Assembly: GCF_017654505.1 (NCBI RefSeq)
Contig: NC_054543.1
Span: forward strand, 20,844,976 to 20,908,975
Length of the DNA stretch: 64,000 bases
DNA from: Polyodon spathula
Taxonomy: Eukaryota > Chordata > Actinopteri > Acipenseriformes > Polyodontidae
Direction: 5' to 3'
Under the pieces are notes generated by a model. The model saw only the letters and a list, made by a program, of their open reading frames with translations. It had not been told where the DNA came from and did not search any database. Position 1 is the stretch's first letter. Every line of letters starts with the position of its first letter. Shown here piece after piece: positions 44,217 through 55,180 of the stretch. The translations under genes were made by a program, and so were the position numbers.

Positions 44217-44664
44217 GGGGTTCCGATAAATAGTGTTATATATTCCCACATGTTGCTACAACTGTTTAAATAACGTACCTGTAATTTTTCTTCTCACTGT
44301 TAACACCCTGACAACTTTTTACACTTATAACTTTTAAAGCCGATCTATTGCACTGGGGTTTAAGATCTGTTCTCTAGTTTAAATCACTGCAGGATGAACG
44401 ATTTAAAAAACATAACTGCAAGTGCTCTGGCTGTTCTGTTCCATACCACATCGTAGATAGTTATTGCTGTGTTTGTTACCTGTTTGACAATGTGCGCAAT
44501 AATCCTATCAGTGCACTACAGCGGCCATTTTGAAACAGACTTTAAAAAGTTCAGTGTAAAAATTTGTCAAGATGTTAACCATGAAAATAAAAATGTCAGG
44601 TATGTTATTTAAACAGTTGAAGCATGTTGTGGGGATGTGTAACACTATATTTTTCAGGAACCCC
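44217..44664. mobile_element. 448-bp MITE with about 80-bp terminal inverted repeats
   Basis: The left end GGGGTTCCGATAAATAGTGT matches the complement of the right end, which reads GGGGTTCCTGAAAAATATAG inward. The match continues through CCCACA, CAACTGTTTAAATAAC and TACCTG for about 80 bp. No coding sequence. The superfamily is not settled; a target duplication is not evident. Confidence 0.75.
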
Positions 44665-44989
44665 ACTACTTTAAGTAATTTCACAATTAATTAAACAAAA
44701 ACCTATTTGAATCAGGAATCAGTCAAAGAATTGAGTGAAATGATCAGCTGCGCTTGGAGAGCCCGAGGCTTAAGAGGGGCACTAGGCCCAAGCTGTTTTT
44801 TTTTTTTTTTTTTTTTGTTCGCGTCGCCGATTAAATCGGCGTAGAGGCCATGCCGCGAGCCCACGTGGTCTCCTTACAGCATCAGAACAGCTCTCAGCAC
44901 GGTATCTGGCAACTACACGAAGCCTCGTGCAATGAAAAAGAGAGTAATGGCCGCTTACCAATCTCTCTCGAAACCAGCTCTAGCTCTCT
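44665..44989. other. Non-coding DNA upstream of repeat D
   Basis: Contains a T tract (about 44790-44816) followed by a short perfect hairpin CGCCGATT-A-AATCGGCG near 44827. May be part of the family D repeat. Confidence 0.35.
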
Positions 44990-45276
44990 AAACCTTTCTT
45001 TTTTTCAGGTGTGACAGAGACTGAATGATTCTTGGTGTCAGATCTCCTTCCCGACCTGCGAGGGTGCCGAGTAAAGGGAACAGAGTACCCAGAAGGTTAA
45101 TGGTGTCGCATCCGCAGATTGGAGGAGCGGATGCACTTGTTAACCAAGGCGTCATGGTTGACGGTATGTTAAGGTAATGTAGTTAGGTGATCTGTTCTTT
45201 TGAGAATGGTTAAATTGTATAACCAAAAGGAGAACCTGTGTTGAGAACCATGAGTATTTTGTTAATAATATTGTTT
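44990..45276 (+). mobile_element. LTR-like repeat, family D, copy 2 (left part)
   Basis: Homologous to copy 1 at 28.8-29.0 kb (shared GGTGATCTGTTC and TTGACGGTA-type landmarks). Interrupted at 45277 by a hAT-like insertion and resumed at 47213. Confidence 0.5.
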
Positions 45277-47212
45277 CAGGGCTTGAATTTCAGTATGGGA
45301 TCGTGGGACTTGCGCATTTTCCAGTTGCTCCAGCATATCCGCAACTTTCAGTGCGGGAAAATCCTGCAGAGATATTTTAAGACACCAAGCTACTGTAATT
45401 TTCACCCAAATTAGAATGCCTGAAACGCTATAGCAAACTCTAAGGAAGTAGATGTCAGTGACGAATAAACTATGAGCCACATTCTGAGTAGCCTGGTTAA
45501 AATAAAAAGTGCTGGATATTTTCAGTGCCCCGAGACTACTCTTTTGTACGTGATTCTCGGACACTATCTTTAAGCATTATAGAAACGATACACTGCAGTA
45601 AGTAAAGAATTTTGAAAAAAAAGACGATATTAAGTCTATCTAGGTGTAGTTTTGCAAGCGGTGACTTTTGCTTTAACTCTTAAAAAGCCATTAATTTTGG
45701 GGCACCAGCACACCGAAGGTTACGCACATATTACTCAGGCACCAGTAAAAGCCACCTACCTGGTCATAAAAGAGTTAAAAAAAAAGAAAAAGCACTGTTT
45801 TAACCCTTTGAGGAAACGCCATTCGAAATAAGTGCGGCACAGTCGAGTAGCCAGGTTGAATCAAACGGTGCACAACAAATAACAAATGTTGAGTAATATA
45901 ATATCTATATATATATATATATATGAGCATTTAAAACACTATAAGAAATGGGCGACCTATGACTTTAGATGATATAGAATACTCATTTTGTTAGGCAAAA
46001 CGAGACTCAGTACTATATCTCCAGCCAAGCCCCACCCCTTGTTCGAGGCGATCCTACTCATTATTTTATTACTATAAAATATCAAAAAACTCTGTAAATT
46101 TATGTGATATTCTTTGACCGCTGGATACTGAAGCAGCTACCTCCTTTGTTATGTCCGTGTTATCTCTGTGATGCATGGGTATCAGATATGGCCTTTTTTT
46201 TCCCCCCAACTTCATTCGGCTCCTATCGGTCTCACTCGACCATTGAAAGGTTTTCTCTGCTTTTTCTGGAGAAAAAACGACTAGAGACCTGTGCTTTACG
46301 TCTTTTTCATGATGTTGGACTGGGTCCGACATTGGACTGGAAAGGGAAAATTGTAATGTCGGACCAAGTCCAACACAGAACCGCAAAGGGTTTTTCTTTT
46401 GCTCCATGCAAAAACTTTACGCCAGGCAATGGAGAGTGCTCTGTCTCACAGTGATGAACAGCTGTTAAATCTCCTGAAAGCAGCTTATTTTAAAGCAACA
46501 CCAGTGTGAATGATGATGCAGTAAAGTGCTCCTTGACTTACGACTCATGACACTTACGACTCTTTTGTACTATTACCCTACTTCGATGTTACGATATCGA
46601 TAAGGCACTTACAACACGGCATGATGTGGAGCCATGCGTCATGTGTGCATGCTCTGTGTCCGAACCGCAGTATCTGCCACTTAGCGTTTGTTTTCTTTAT
46701 GCGTGTAACTGTTTTTTGGGGGGGATTTTCTAGAATTTTTTTGCCCTGATAAGAGCAACGAACTCAAAACGAAACCTAAGCTGTGAACTTTGTCACACGA
46801 TGAGGGGCTTAACCGCAAGCCCAGAGTCTGTATTTTAAACAAGTAGGTGCTTGAGTATTATGCACATAACCACCAGGGTGCCGGTGCCCCGAAATCAACT
46901 GTGAAGAGTTAAATATTTGCATGTGTACAATATAACGGGTCATTTTTGTAAAAATATATTATCTGGCCAAAGGGCCAGGAACATAACCCCAATTTATAAC
47001 ATTGTTCATAGGAGAAATTAATGTGCTTCGACACAACGCAACTTTCAGGAACCAATTGTGTCGTACGTGCGAGGACTGCCTGTATAGGTTTTTTATATGC
47101 AAAAATGTATTTTTTTTTTTGCCATTCATCCCTAAAATTTTGGAATCCCTCCCATTGGCTGCAGTATAGAGGGGAAATCCCCACAGCACAAAAAAATGAA
47201 ATTCAAGCCGTG
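45277..47212. mobile_element. Non-autonomous hAT-like insertion with nested small repeats
   Basis: Begins CAGGGCTTGAATTTCA and ends TGAAATTCAAGCCGTG, an inverted repeat of about 16 bp with CAGGG-type hAT ends. It separates the two halves of the family D repeat. The flanking 8-mers (TATTGTTT and TTTGTTGT) are not a clean duplication. The interior codes for nothing recognisable. It includes a perfect-looking hairpin (46314-46373), a possible piggyBac-type end (TTAACCCTTTGAGGAA, about 45801) and a possible Tigger-like segment (about 46522-47081). Confidence 0.6.
46314..46373. repeat. 20-bp stem hairpin
   Basis: GTTGGACTGGGTCCGACATT (46314 onward) pairs with AATGTCGGACCAAGTCCAAC (46354-46373) with one mismatch, around a roughly 20-bp loop. 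It lies inside the hAT-like insertion. Confidence 0.8.
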
Positions 47213-47590
47213 TTTGTTGTTATTGAGACACCTAACCCTATCCGGAGCTGTTGCCAGCACTAAACTCGGATCAACAACGCTGCACTTTGTTTGCACTAAA
47301 GTACTGTATTTACCATAAGCACTAGAGCACACACTGTGGACTGATGTTTGTGTATGCGCTATGTGTGGGTGAATTGAAACGGGACTGTTATTATTTCAGG
47401 GCCAACCCGCGGATTACAAATAAGCAATACACACCGCTGTATTGCTTCATTAACATTGTTATCATTTACTGTTGTTTGCCATTAGGCTACTGAATATAAA
47501 CATTAAATCACCATTGCACCTGGGTTGTTATTGTCTGTCTGATTATTGATCACCTGCATCTCCACACTGTTAACCACTTTGCCACACAGG
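47213..47590 (+). mobile_element. LTR-like repeat, family D, copy 2 (right part)
   Basis: Resumes with TTGTTGTTATTGAG and shares GGAGCTGT, CCAGCACTAAAC and CACTTTGCCACA with copy 1 (29120-29450). A CATTAAATCACC-type tail lies near 47500. Confidence 0.5.
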
Positions 47591-48062
47591 GCTATGAAAA
47601 ATTCTTTGACGTTTTTTTCTCTTGCAATATGTATTAACTCAACAGTACTTGCACAACTCAATGTACCTCATTTGCTTTGCTGTCTTCAACAATGACATCC
47701 TTATGGTCATGGCCATATCCTTATGGGGTTTTTGTGTGTTTAGACATGTTTTTACATTTCGCCAAAATTTGCAAATCTGTTTTAAATTCCACAAGGTTTT
47801 AAGTACTTAGAACAAATCAATGCAAGATACAAGTCAGGAAGGAGAGACTTTGCCCAACTGCACTGATAACATTTTATTTTTTATTTTTATGTAGGTAACT
47901 GTATTCTATTTATTTTTTCACAGGCAAAGGGCAGGGTTTGAAATATGGGGGGGCTGAGCCCGCCCATAAGAGACGAGATCCCCCCCTTCGAGTTAAAAAT
48001 CATAACCTAGGGAGGTCTCCATATTGCATCTCATTCAATTGAGCTTGATGAGCCAGTATATA
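47591..48062. other. Non-coding DNA, no gene seen
   Basis: A hAT-like start (CAGGGTTTGAAATATGGGGG, 47932) is present without a partner end. Confidence 0.4.
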
Positions 48063-49030
48063 CAGTGGTTTGTCCCAATAATCATTACCAATAATGTCAC
48101 ATTTTGTTGAATTACAAATAATCTTTTTACAGTTTTTCAAACAAACTTTTTTTTTATTCAAAGCAGTGGTTAAACTGAACACTGTTATATGAGGAGGAGG
48201 TTAAATGTCAGCAAAACTTGCAAAGAAAATGTACAAAATGAAATTTACTGGTTGCATAAGTATTCAGCCCCTTCAGTCAGTACTTGGTAGAAGCACCTTT
48301 TGAAATAATTACTGCTATCTCAGTCTTTTTGGATAGGTCTCTACTAGCTTTGCACAGTAGGATGGTGATATTTTTGCCCATTCTTCGCAGGCAAATTGCT
48401 CCAGTTCTGAAGTTTGTTGGGGATCGTCAATCTTCAAGTTTCACCATACATTTTTGATTGAATTCAAGTCAGGACTTTGACTGGGCCACTCAAGAACATT
48501 AATTCTCTTCTTATTTAACCACTCCAGTGTGGCTTTGGCCTTCTGCTTCGGGTTGTTGCCCTGCTGAAATGTGAATTTCCTCTCCAGTTTTCCTCAAGGG
48601 TTTGCCTGTACTTTGCACCATCCATTCTCCCCTCTAGCCTGACAAGCTTCCCAGTTCCTGCTGAAGAGAAGCATCCCCATAACACGATGCTATCGCCACC
48701 ATGCTTGACAGTTGGGATGGTGTTGGCTGGGTGATGTGCAGTGTTGGGTTTGTGCCAGACGTAACGCTTGGAATTTAAACCGAAAACTTCAATTTTTGTC
48801 TTGTCTGACAACAAAACCTTTTTCCACATGTCTGCAGTATCATCTACATGCGTTTTCGCAAACTCCATAGGTGCTTTAAGATTAAACTTTTTGAGTAATG
48901 GCTTCTTTCTTGCCACCCATCCATACAGGCTAGCTTTGTGTAGGAATCGGCTTATTGTTGATGTGTGAACATAACCAACATCTCAGACACAGAACTTTGC
49001 AGATCTCTCAAGTTCACACAGAAAATACTT
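48063..49030 (-). mobile_element. Tc1-type transposon, 5'-truncated
   Basis: The 3' end begins CAGTGGTTTGTCCCAATAAT after TA. The minus-strand frame 48515-48916 encodes the central transposase: [20 protein letters not shown] (first catalytic Asp in LLSDKTK), [12 protein letters not shown], then [20 protein letters not shown], where the usual HGGGSI glycine is Asp. C-terminal frames are broken and the N-terminal helix-turn-helix part is only partly present near 48960-49030. Inactive relic. Confidence 0.85.
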
Positions 49031-49039
49031 TTCTTGACT

Positions 49040-49995
49040 TAGTGGAGTTTGAAGGGGGCACAATCGCAGAGGCAGTATAGACATCTTTAAAAGAATGTCT
49101 TCAAAAATCAGGTTTGGATGATTTATAAAAAAGGCATGATTAGTATTGCCACAGATGGGGCATCGGTAATGATGGGCAAAGAACAGCTTGATTACTCGAC
49201 TAAAGAAAGATTTCCCTTGGTTAAAACTGGTTCATTGCCTAGCACACCGACTCGAGCTTGCGGTACGAGACTCCCTTAAAGTGGTTACAGGTTGCAACTA
49301 CTTCAAATTTTTTTTTAAATTAAATTGTTCACATTCAGACACTGTTCAGAGGCTTTGTTGTGTATTTGGCTACCATGAAAGATGTTCTTCGTGAGGGTGG
49401 AAATTCCAAAAGTTGAACAGTGCCGTTCAGAAGGAATGTTCAAGGGAGTTGCTTTAAAAGGAAACAGCAGAAAAGATCAATTGACTACAATTCTACCAGA
49501 CATTAATTGATAATCTAACCAAATGCCTCCCTGATTCAGAACTTGTCAATCTGCTGAAACCACTGGATACACATTTCTGGCCAAAATACATTTTTTATAT
49601 GGCAAAAACGAAATAATAATAATTCTGTCAAAAAATACTTGTACAGCCTACTTGGGATGCTGTGGTGGAATTTCCTGCCTGAAAGTTGTATGATGAAGAT
49701 GCCTCTGTAAATTCAAAACCTTGCTACTTCTGCGGAATGTGAATGTGGATTTTCAGCCCTAAACAACACGGACACAAAGTCATGCAACTGACTTAAGAGT
49801 ACAAAGCCTGACTGTGCTGCTCCTTGTGGATATTAATGGTCCTCCACTAGAGAGTTCTGATCTGGTTTTCATGAAGGATCTCACAAAAGGAATCAAGACA
49901 GCAGCAACGGAAGATAGACATTCAACCCCTGTGATGTTATACCATAAAAGGACTGAAGATGTCGCCATTACAAGATTTGCACGCAAGTGATACAG
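49040..49995 (+). pseudogene. hAT-type transposase pseudogene (central and C-terminal parts)
   Basis: Plus-strand frames, broken by several stops, give ISIATDGASVMMGK, then WLKLVHCLAHRLELAVRDSL (a hAT RNase-H-fold segment), later LPDSELVNLLKPLDTHFWP, and finally the dimerisation region ATSAECEC(G)FSALNNTDTK with VDINGPPLE. A 0.1-kb AT-rich insertion and frameshifts disrupt it. The organisation suits vertebrate ZMYM/SCAND3-like hAT relatives. The N-terminal BED finger and element termini were not found. Confidence 0.7.
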
Positions 49996-50236
49996 GCAGG
50001 AAGTAGTGGAGGGTGAAGTCTCTACGGCAACGTGAGGCAGTGAAAGTTGCTGTTAATTTGGCTGGGTGCTTTATAAATCCTGTTGTAGTTTATACACGTT
50101 TCTTTTACTACTACTACACAACAAGTGTATATCTAAATATATATGTGTGCATACATATATTTATCAATTTTCTTATTTATAAATACTCTGGTGCTTTCAG
50201 TTTGGTCTACTGCCAAGACTGCTGTGGCCACTGACT
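49996..50236. other. Non-coding DNA between transposon relics
   Basis: AT-rich sequence, no gene seen. Confidence 0.35.
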
Positions 50237-51335
50237 GTGTATGAGGTTTCCTTGACAACAGTTGAGAAGCTGGAAGCTTTAATCAGTTCATACATTAGGA
50301 AATGGTTGGGAGTTCCATGCTGCCTCACCAGAGTGGAACTTTATGGTAAAGGAATACTGCAGCTACCAATCTCTGCTCTAACCAAGGCGTTTAAGTGCGC
50401 CAAAGTCCAACTGGAAATGACATTAGTAGATTCACGTGACACATGCGTAAGGAAGGCAGCACCTGTGTTGAAAACTAGAAGAAAATGGGCGGCAAAGAAA
50501 GCTGTGGAAGATGCTAAGGCTGTCCGTCGAATCGGTGATATCATGGGGCAAGCTCAGCATGGAAGAGGGGATCTTGGTCTCAGTGTAGGTCCTTCTACAT
50601 GGCACAAAACAACTCCAGCTCAACAGAGGAAGCTGGTAGTCAATGAGGTGCAAAAGCAGGAGGAGAGGATGAGGTATGTAAAGGCCATTTCCCAGGCCAA
50701 GCAGGCTGAATGGATGTGAACAACGCAAGATTGGCCGGCAAGACCCATGGACAATGGAACAGAGCAGGATCAGTTTCCTCATCCGATCAACATATGATGT
50801 TCTCCCATCACCACAGAACTTAAACCTCTAGGTGGGTGAGGATCCATCATGTCCTTTGCATTCATCACTTGCAACATTAAGGCACATTTTGACAGGATGT
50901 AAGGTGGGTCTTAGCCAAGGGCGGTTTACTTGGCGCCATGACCAGGTGCTGCAATGTTTGGCCTTGGCATTGGAAGACAAGCGTAATCTGACCAATAAGC
51001 TGCCACCAGTTCCATCAAAGCATTACACACAAAAGACAATATTCAGGAGAGCAACCACCAAGAAAAGGTGTTAAAAACTAGGACAACATAAAGCTGCTAA
51101 AGCCGTTGCGTGTGCTGATGCACTGGGGAGGCAAAATTAGCTGATCCCTGGAGCCAGCATTACACTTCAGCCATCAAAACACCAGGCAGAAGGATATCTA
51201 CATCATCAGATGGAAAGAAACACAAATGGATGGAGATGCAGATGGATCACATTAGTTTACTGTAAAGCTACGTCTTAGTTGGTGCTTACCTTGGCGAGAG
51301 CCGACTTCAAATCAGCATGAAGTTTTAACATCTAT
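50237..51335 (+). mobile_element. R2-type LINE, polymerase C-terminus to 3' end, endonuclease deleted
   Basis: A 160-codon open frame (50237-50719) encodes the region after the reverse transcriptase fingers/palm: ISSYIRKWLGVPCCLTRVEL, YGKGILQLPISALTKAFKCA, TRRKWAAKKAVEDAKAV, PAQQRKLVVNEVQKQEERMR. After a frameshift comes CPLHSSLATLRHILTGCKVG, a zinc-knuckle-like cluster (Cys-x12-His-x4-Cys remains, the second Cys changed), and QGRFTWRHDQVLQCLALALE. The restriction-like endonuclease domain expected downstream is missing. The 3' tail (51100-51335) matches the tail of the minus-strand copy at 9119-9390. Dead copy. Family identity is from remembered motifs. Confidence 0.7.
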
Positions 51336-51404
51336 TTATTGGAAATCAAAAATTATAATTAAGATCCAATATAAATAATACAACTACAAGGAGATATAAT
51401 GTAT

Positions 51405-51437
<33 letters not shown>

Positions 51438-51745
51438 GTTTATTTATTGGACCGGCCCCCCAAGAGGCAAAGTGTAATTTTGAATGCTGGGAATGGGACG
51501 AAGTCAACGAACTGAGTAACCATTTCCAGTGTTTTTATGGTGTTTATTGGATATACATCAATTTCATTTTGTTTGTATAGGTGGTGTTTTATTGTTTTTT
51601 TTTTTTTAAATCAGTTGAAACCGAAAATCAGAAGCCTTATTTAAACATTCAAACCACAAAATGTTCTATACATTAATATCAGCTTTCTGTCAGTTTTTAA
51701 TTTAAATTGTACAACTTATTTAGATTTAATGTACTGCACTTTCTG

Positions 51746-51782
<37 letters not shown>

Positions 51783-53024
51783 GATAGGGGGGGGGGGGGG
51801 GCGTTCTAGTTTTAGTTTTTACAGTAGCTGGAACGTGTTTCCTCATCAGAAACTATTTTAAAATGCTGCCAAACATCTCAGGCACTTTGAGGAAACATGC
51901 TGGTTAAAGAGCTGTAATTTAAAAAATCCTGAGCTGCAGTTCTGCTCAGACTTGATTTGCCACTTACAACTGACCGCGGCGATAATATGGGTACCAAGAA
52001 AATAACACATAACAAAGCTGAATATCTCTGACACAGTATTGTACTCCTTCAACATTGTGTCTAATTGTACAACACATTGGTATGAGTCATGCAATAACAC
52101 TGTATTGAGCTTAGTCATCACGTGTGTAATAATGGTATGTTCTGTTCCCTTTGCTGCACAAATGCAATTCGGTTTTAAAAAACCAAACTAATCATAATGA
52201 ACTTGTTTCTCTAATATGAAAAAGCATTAAGCACATGTTTATGTTTTTTGGAACTCATAAAAGTAAATACAATTTTACCAAAATCACGACCAAAGACTGA
52301 TGCTGCTGTACATAGTACTGGGACAAACATTCAAACAAAACACTGCTTGAAATGCAATCTGGTGCAAAAATGACCAATCCTGAATATCTGTTTTTTTAAA
52401 AAGAAATAAAAATAATAAAAGAAAGAATTAAAAACATGTGACAGCCATGGTAGTCCCAGCACTAACGCTGCACAGAAGTGCACTATAATCCAGGATCTGA
52501 GGTAATTACAGTAGTTGTTTCCTGACTGTAAACAGGATACTCATGTATAGTGTAGTCCTATAGAACATTCTTAGAAAGAAAATTACAACAGGGAAGAAAG
52601 ACAAAACACAGCTGCCACAGTCAGCAATCCATATTTGCTTTATTGTCCAGGCTCCATTAAAAGTACAGCAAGTACAACCGACTCATAGCATGACTTACAA
52701 CTCACATTGCTTGCCTTATAATTACATTTCAGATACTGTATAGGTACAAGAACTAACAGCACTTTCAAAAACCATTAGGTCTGATAGACTTTAATTAATG
52801 TTGAAAAATGTACTATTAAACAAGGATAGAAATCTACACACATCCAAAAATAGTATTTCCACTGGCAAAGCACTTTGAAGAAAACAAATACCAAACACCT
52901 AAAATGACAACACTTTGACCACCCAAGACTTTTGTCCTTGCGGATAATGCTTATTTCATGTTATGCAGGAATAAAACCTTTTACGTCATCAAGGACATTA
53001 CAAAAACAACAGCTGTATAACTAC
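51336..53024. other. Non-coding DNA with ATT and poly-G repeats
   Basis: An (ATT)n tract lies at about 51407-51437. No gene recognised. On the minus strand an AATAAA near 52636 could belong to an unseen 3' end. Confidence 0.4.
51749..51802. repeat. Poly-G tract
   Basis: Two long G runs (about 33 and 14 bp) separated by AGATA. A run this long can form G-quadruplexes and is a likely sequencing or assembly weak point. Confidence 0.9.
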
Positions 53025-53305
53025 TAGGGCTGGGAAGATGGATCGAAGCATTGAATCGGTCCAATAACCACTGATGGATCAAAACAAAATGAATATGTTT
53101 AGGATAAAATTAAATGATATAAATCTGTACTCCAGTTCCCCACCTTTGCTTTCTATTTCTTTCAAAACCCAGCCCTCCACACACATATACACACAAACAT
53201 TTTCTAGAATCAACCCAGGAACTCTGTCAAAAGCGTGAACAGAACAAACCCAGTGAAATAACAGTATAGCTGCTACAGGATTAAAGCGTTCTCGGTTGCC
53301 GGACG

Positions 53306-53524
53306 ATGTTTGGAAGGTTTTTTTTTTCTAAAGAACAAAATGGAAAGGTAAAATGCGACATTTGTGAAACTTTGCTGAGCTTCTCCGGCAATACCTCAAA
53401 CCTGCGGAGCCATTTAGTGAGGCTCCATCCAACAAAATATGACAATGTGAGTACTAAAAAACAAAAGGAACTACATACAGTGGCATCGGATTTTGTAAAG
53501 AAAATCGAGCCAAAAAGTGTCTGA
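53306..53524 (+). pseudogene. BED zinc finger of a hAT transposase
   Basis: The frame encodes MFGRFFFSKEQNGKVKCDIC, then ETLLSFSGNTSNLRSHLVRL and HPTKYDNV. The C-x2-C (CDIC) plus H-x4-H (HLVRLH) ligands, with the NTSNLRSHL phrase between, are the BED-finger signature of Ac-like transposases and ZBED proteins. It binds DNA in the family. It ends with a stop at 53522, followed by the LTR element about 200 bp later, so it is cut off from its catalytic half. Confidence 0.82.
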
Positions 53525-53723
53525 GCAAAAGAAACAACAGACCTGGTAGTGGATGTTGATACATTGTGGAGGGATCTGCATTTAAAAGTCTGATAGCGAA
53601 TCTTGCTCCAGGCTAGGCAATTCCCTGACGAAACATTTGCAGAGCAATGCCTTTACTTACTCATGTAAACAATCATACTGGGACACTTTTTAATGGCGTG
53701 GCAAGTGCGTGCTGTGCAAGGGC

Positions 53724-54348
53724 TGTTGGCAAATGTGCCTCGCCCCTGTGTGTGTTGTATGTTGCACGTTTGTGTTAATGTTGGGGTATTGTTGTTGGTA
53801 CAAGGGATATAATGTGGGTAATGAACACAGGTGTTTAAAATGTATGTTTGTATTCAGGCACGAGGATCACACCACGTGCATACTAAAGTAGGTATTTAGT
53901 ATAGAAGCACAGGAAGGACTAACACAATTCACATGCAGGTGTACCAAGATTCCAATTGAACGATTGATTAGCAATCGAGTCTTGGTACAGCTGCTTAAAA
54001 GAGGTACCTTTTCACTCACTCAGAACTCATGGAGAACAGGTGTGGAGGTGAAAATAAAGAGTAAGAAAGTAAATATAGCAACTTCTCCAGGTGTTGGAAG
54101 CACCAGCACTGTACTTGTTTTGTGTTTAGCATTCGTCCACCCTGTTTGTTAGGGCCTGCTCATTTTGTTTGTCTGTTTTGGCCAACTCGCCGTTTTCTTT
54201 TACAAAGTGTTTTTTTGTCCTTTTAAACTTTTTATTTGCAATAAACACACTGAGCGCCGCAGTGTCTCAGTTTCACCTGCCAGTAGTGCCTGTCTGCACG
54301 TGTACTCCTTTCTGGCCTGACATCACCCTACAGCCAGCCTGTTCACAC
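53724..54348 (+). mobile_element. LTR family B, 5' LTR
   Basis: A 625-bp LTR from TGTTGGCAAATGTGCC to CAGCCAGCCTGTTCACA. It is related to family A in its first 300 bp (shared CGCCCCTGTGTGT and the GAGTCTTGGTACAGCTGC stretch) but differs in the 3' half. After a CA spacer comes a primer-binding site TGGTATTAGCAGTGGGA (54351-54367). It lies within the hAT transposon. A 5-bp duplication is not evident because the 3' side is deleted. Confidence 0.82.
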
Positions 54349-54510
54349 ATGGTATTAGCAGTGGGATAAAACACTAGGAGTCAGACCAAGAAAGTACAGT
54401 GCGGTTTTGTTTTGTTTTTTGAAAAGTGCTTTTTTGGTGAAAAAAAAAAGGGGGGGCTGGGATTACAAATATTTTTGGAAAATAAAAAAAATTAATAAAA
54501 TTTAAAAAAA

Positions 54511-54984
54511 TGGGAAAAAGCAGCTGGGAAGCAGCAGCAACAGCAGAGCAAAGGGGGAAAGGAGGAAGCAGGGCTGTTGTGTTTCGTCTGTGGCAAAATC
54601 TGTCATACCACCATGCACTACTACATCCATGTGGATCTTCAGGCATTGTCCCAAAAGATGGGATGGGGGGAAGACACGGAGGAGTGGTTCCGCTGGAAGG
54701 TTAGGAAGCCAGGACACGACCAGCTGCTTTCGCCATTTTGCCCCCTCTGCGAGGGTAAACATTACTTTGCCTCCTGTCCCTTCCGCAGTTATGAGGAAGA
54801 GGAGGATGAGGATCCCAGTCATCCTACAGCTGAGTGGGAGGAGCCAGAACATCCTCCGTCTGAGTGGGAGGAGCCTGGGCATCCAGCGCCTAGAAGGGGG
54901 AGCATAGGCATCCACAGCGCAAGAGGGGGAAGGCAGAGCATCCACAGCCCCAGTCTCCACCAGCAGAGGGAGAATGCCTGCTGA
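54511..54984 (+). CDS. Zinc-knuckle (Gag-like) protein of LTR element B
   Basis: The frame covering 54577-54984 (135 codons; the first Met of the element may be at 54511 in another phase) encodes CFVCGKICHTTMHY, a CCHC-like knuckle ending in Tyr, and CPLCEGKHYFASC, a second knuckle with C-x2-C-x3-H-x4-C spacing. An acidic stretch (EEEEDEDPSHPTAEWEEPEH) and 30-bp WEEPxHPxx(S/R) repeats follow, ending SPSLHQQRENAC. The same short knuckle occurs in element A (CLLCDQDHLFANC). No capsid, protease or polymerase is present before the 3' LTR remnant at 55045. The role by analogy is RNA binding in a Gag particle. Confidence 0.6.
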   Translation, partial: WEKAAGKQQQQQSKGGKEEAGLLCFVCGKICHTTMHYYIHVDLQALSQKMGWGEDTEEWFRWKVRKPGHDQLLSPFCPLCEGKHYFASCPFRSYEEEEDEDPSHPTAEWEEPEHPPSEWEEPGHPAPRRGSIGIHSARGGRQSIHSPSLHQQRENAC

Positions 54985-55044
54985 TTTCGCCTCCACTGCT
55001 GGGGGAGGCTACCCGTTGCTCACACCTTCGCCGCCAGGAGAGCT

Positions 55045-55180
55045 GGTTGTCTGTTTTGGCCAATGTGCTGTTTTCTTTTACAAAGTGTTTTTTTGTCTGT
55101 TTAAACGTTTTATTTGCAATAAACGCACTAAGCGCCGCAGCGTGCCAGAACTGGCTGTCTCCCTACAGCCAGCCTGTTCA
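55045..55180 (+). mobile_element. LTR family B, 3' LTR remnant
   Basis: Contains GTCTGTTTTGGCCAATGTGC, TTTTATTTGCAATAAACGCA and CTACAGCCAGCCTGTTCA, corresponding to the last 200 bp of the 5' LTR with internal losses. The U3 part is missing, so the 3' LTR is deleted from its start. Confidence 0.75.
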
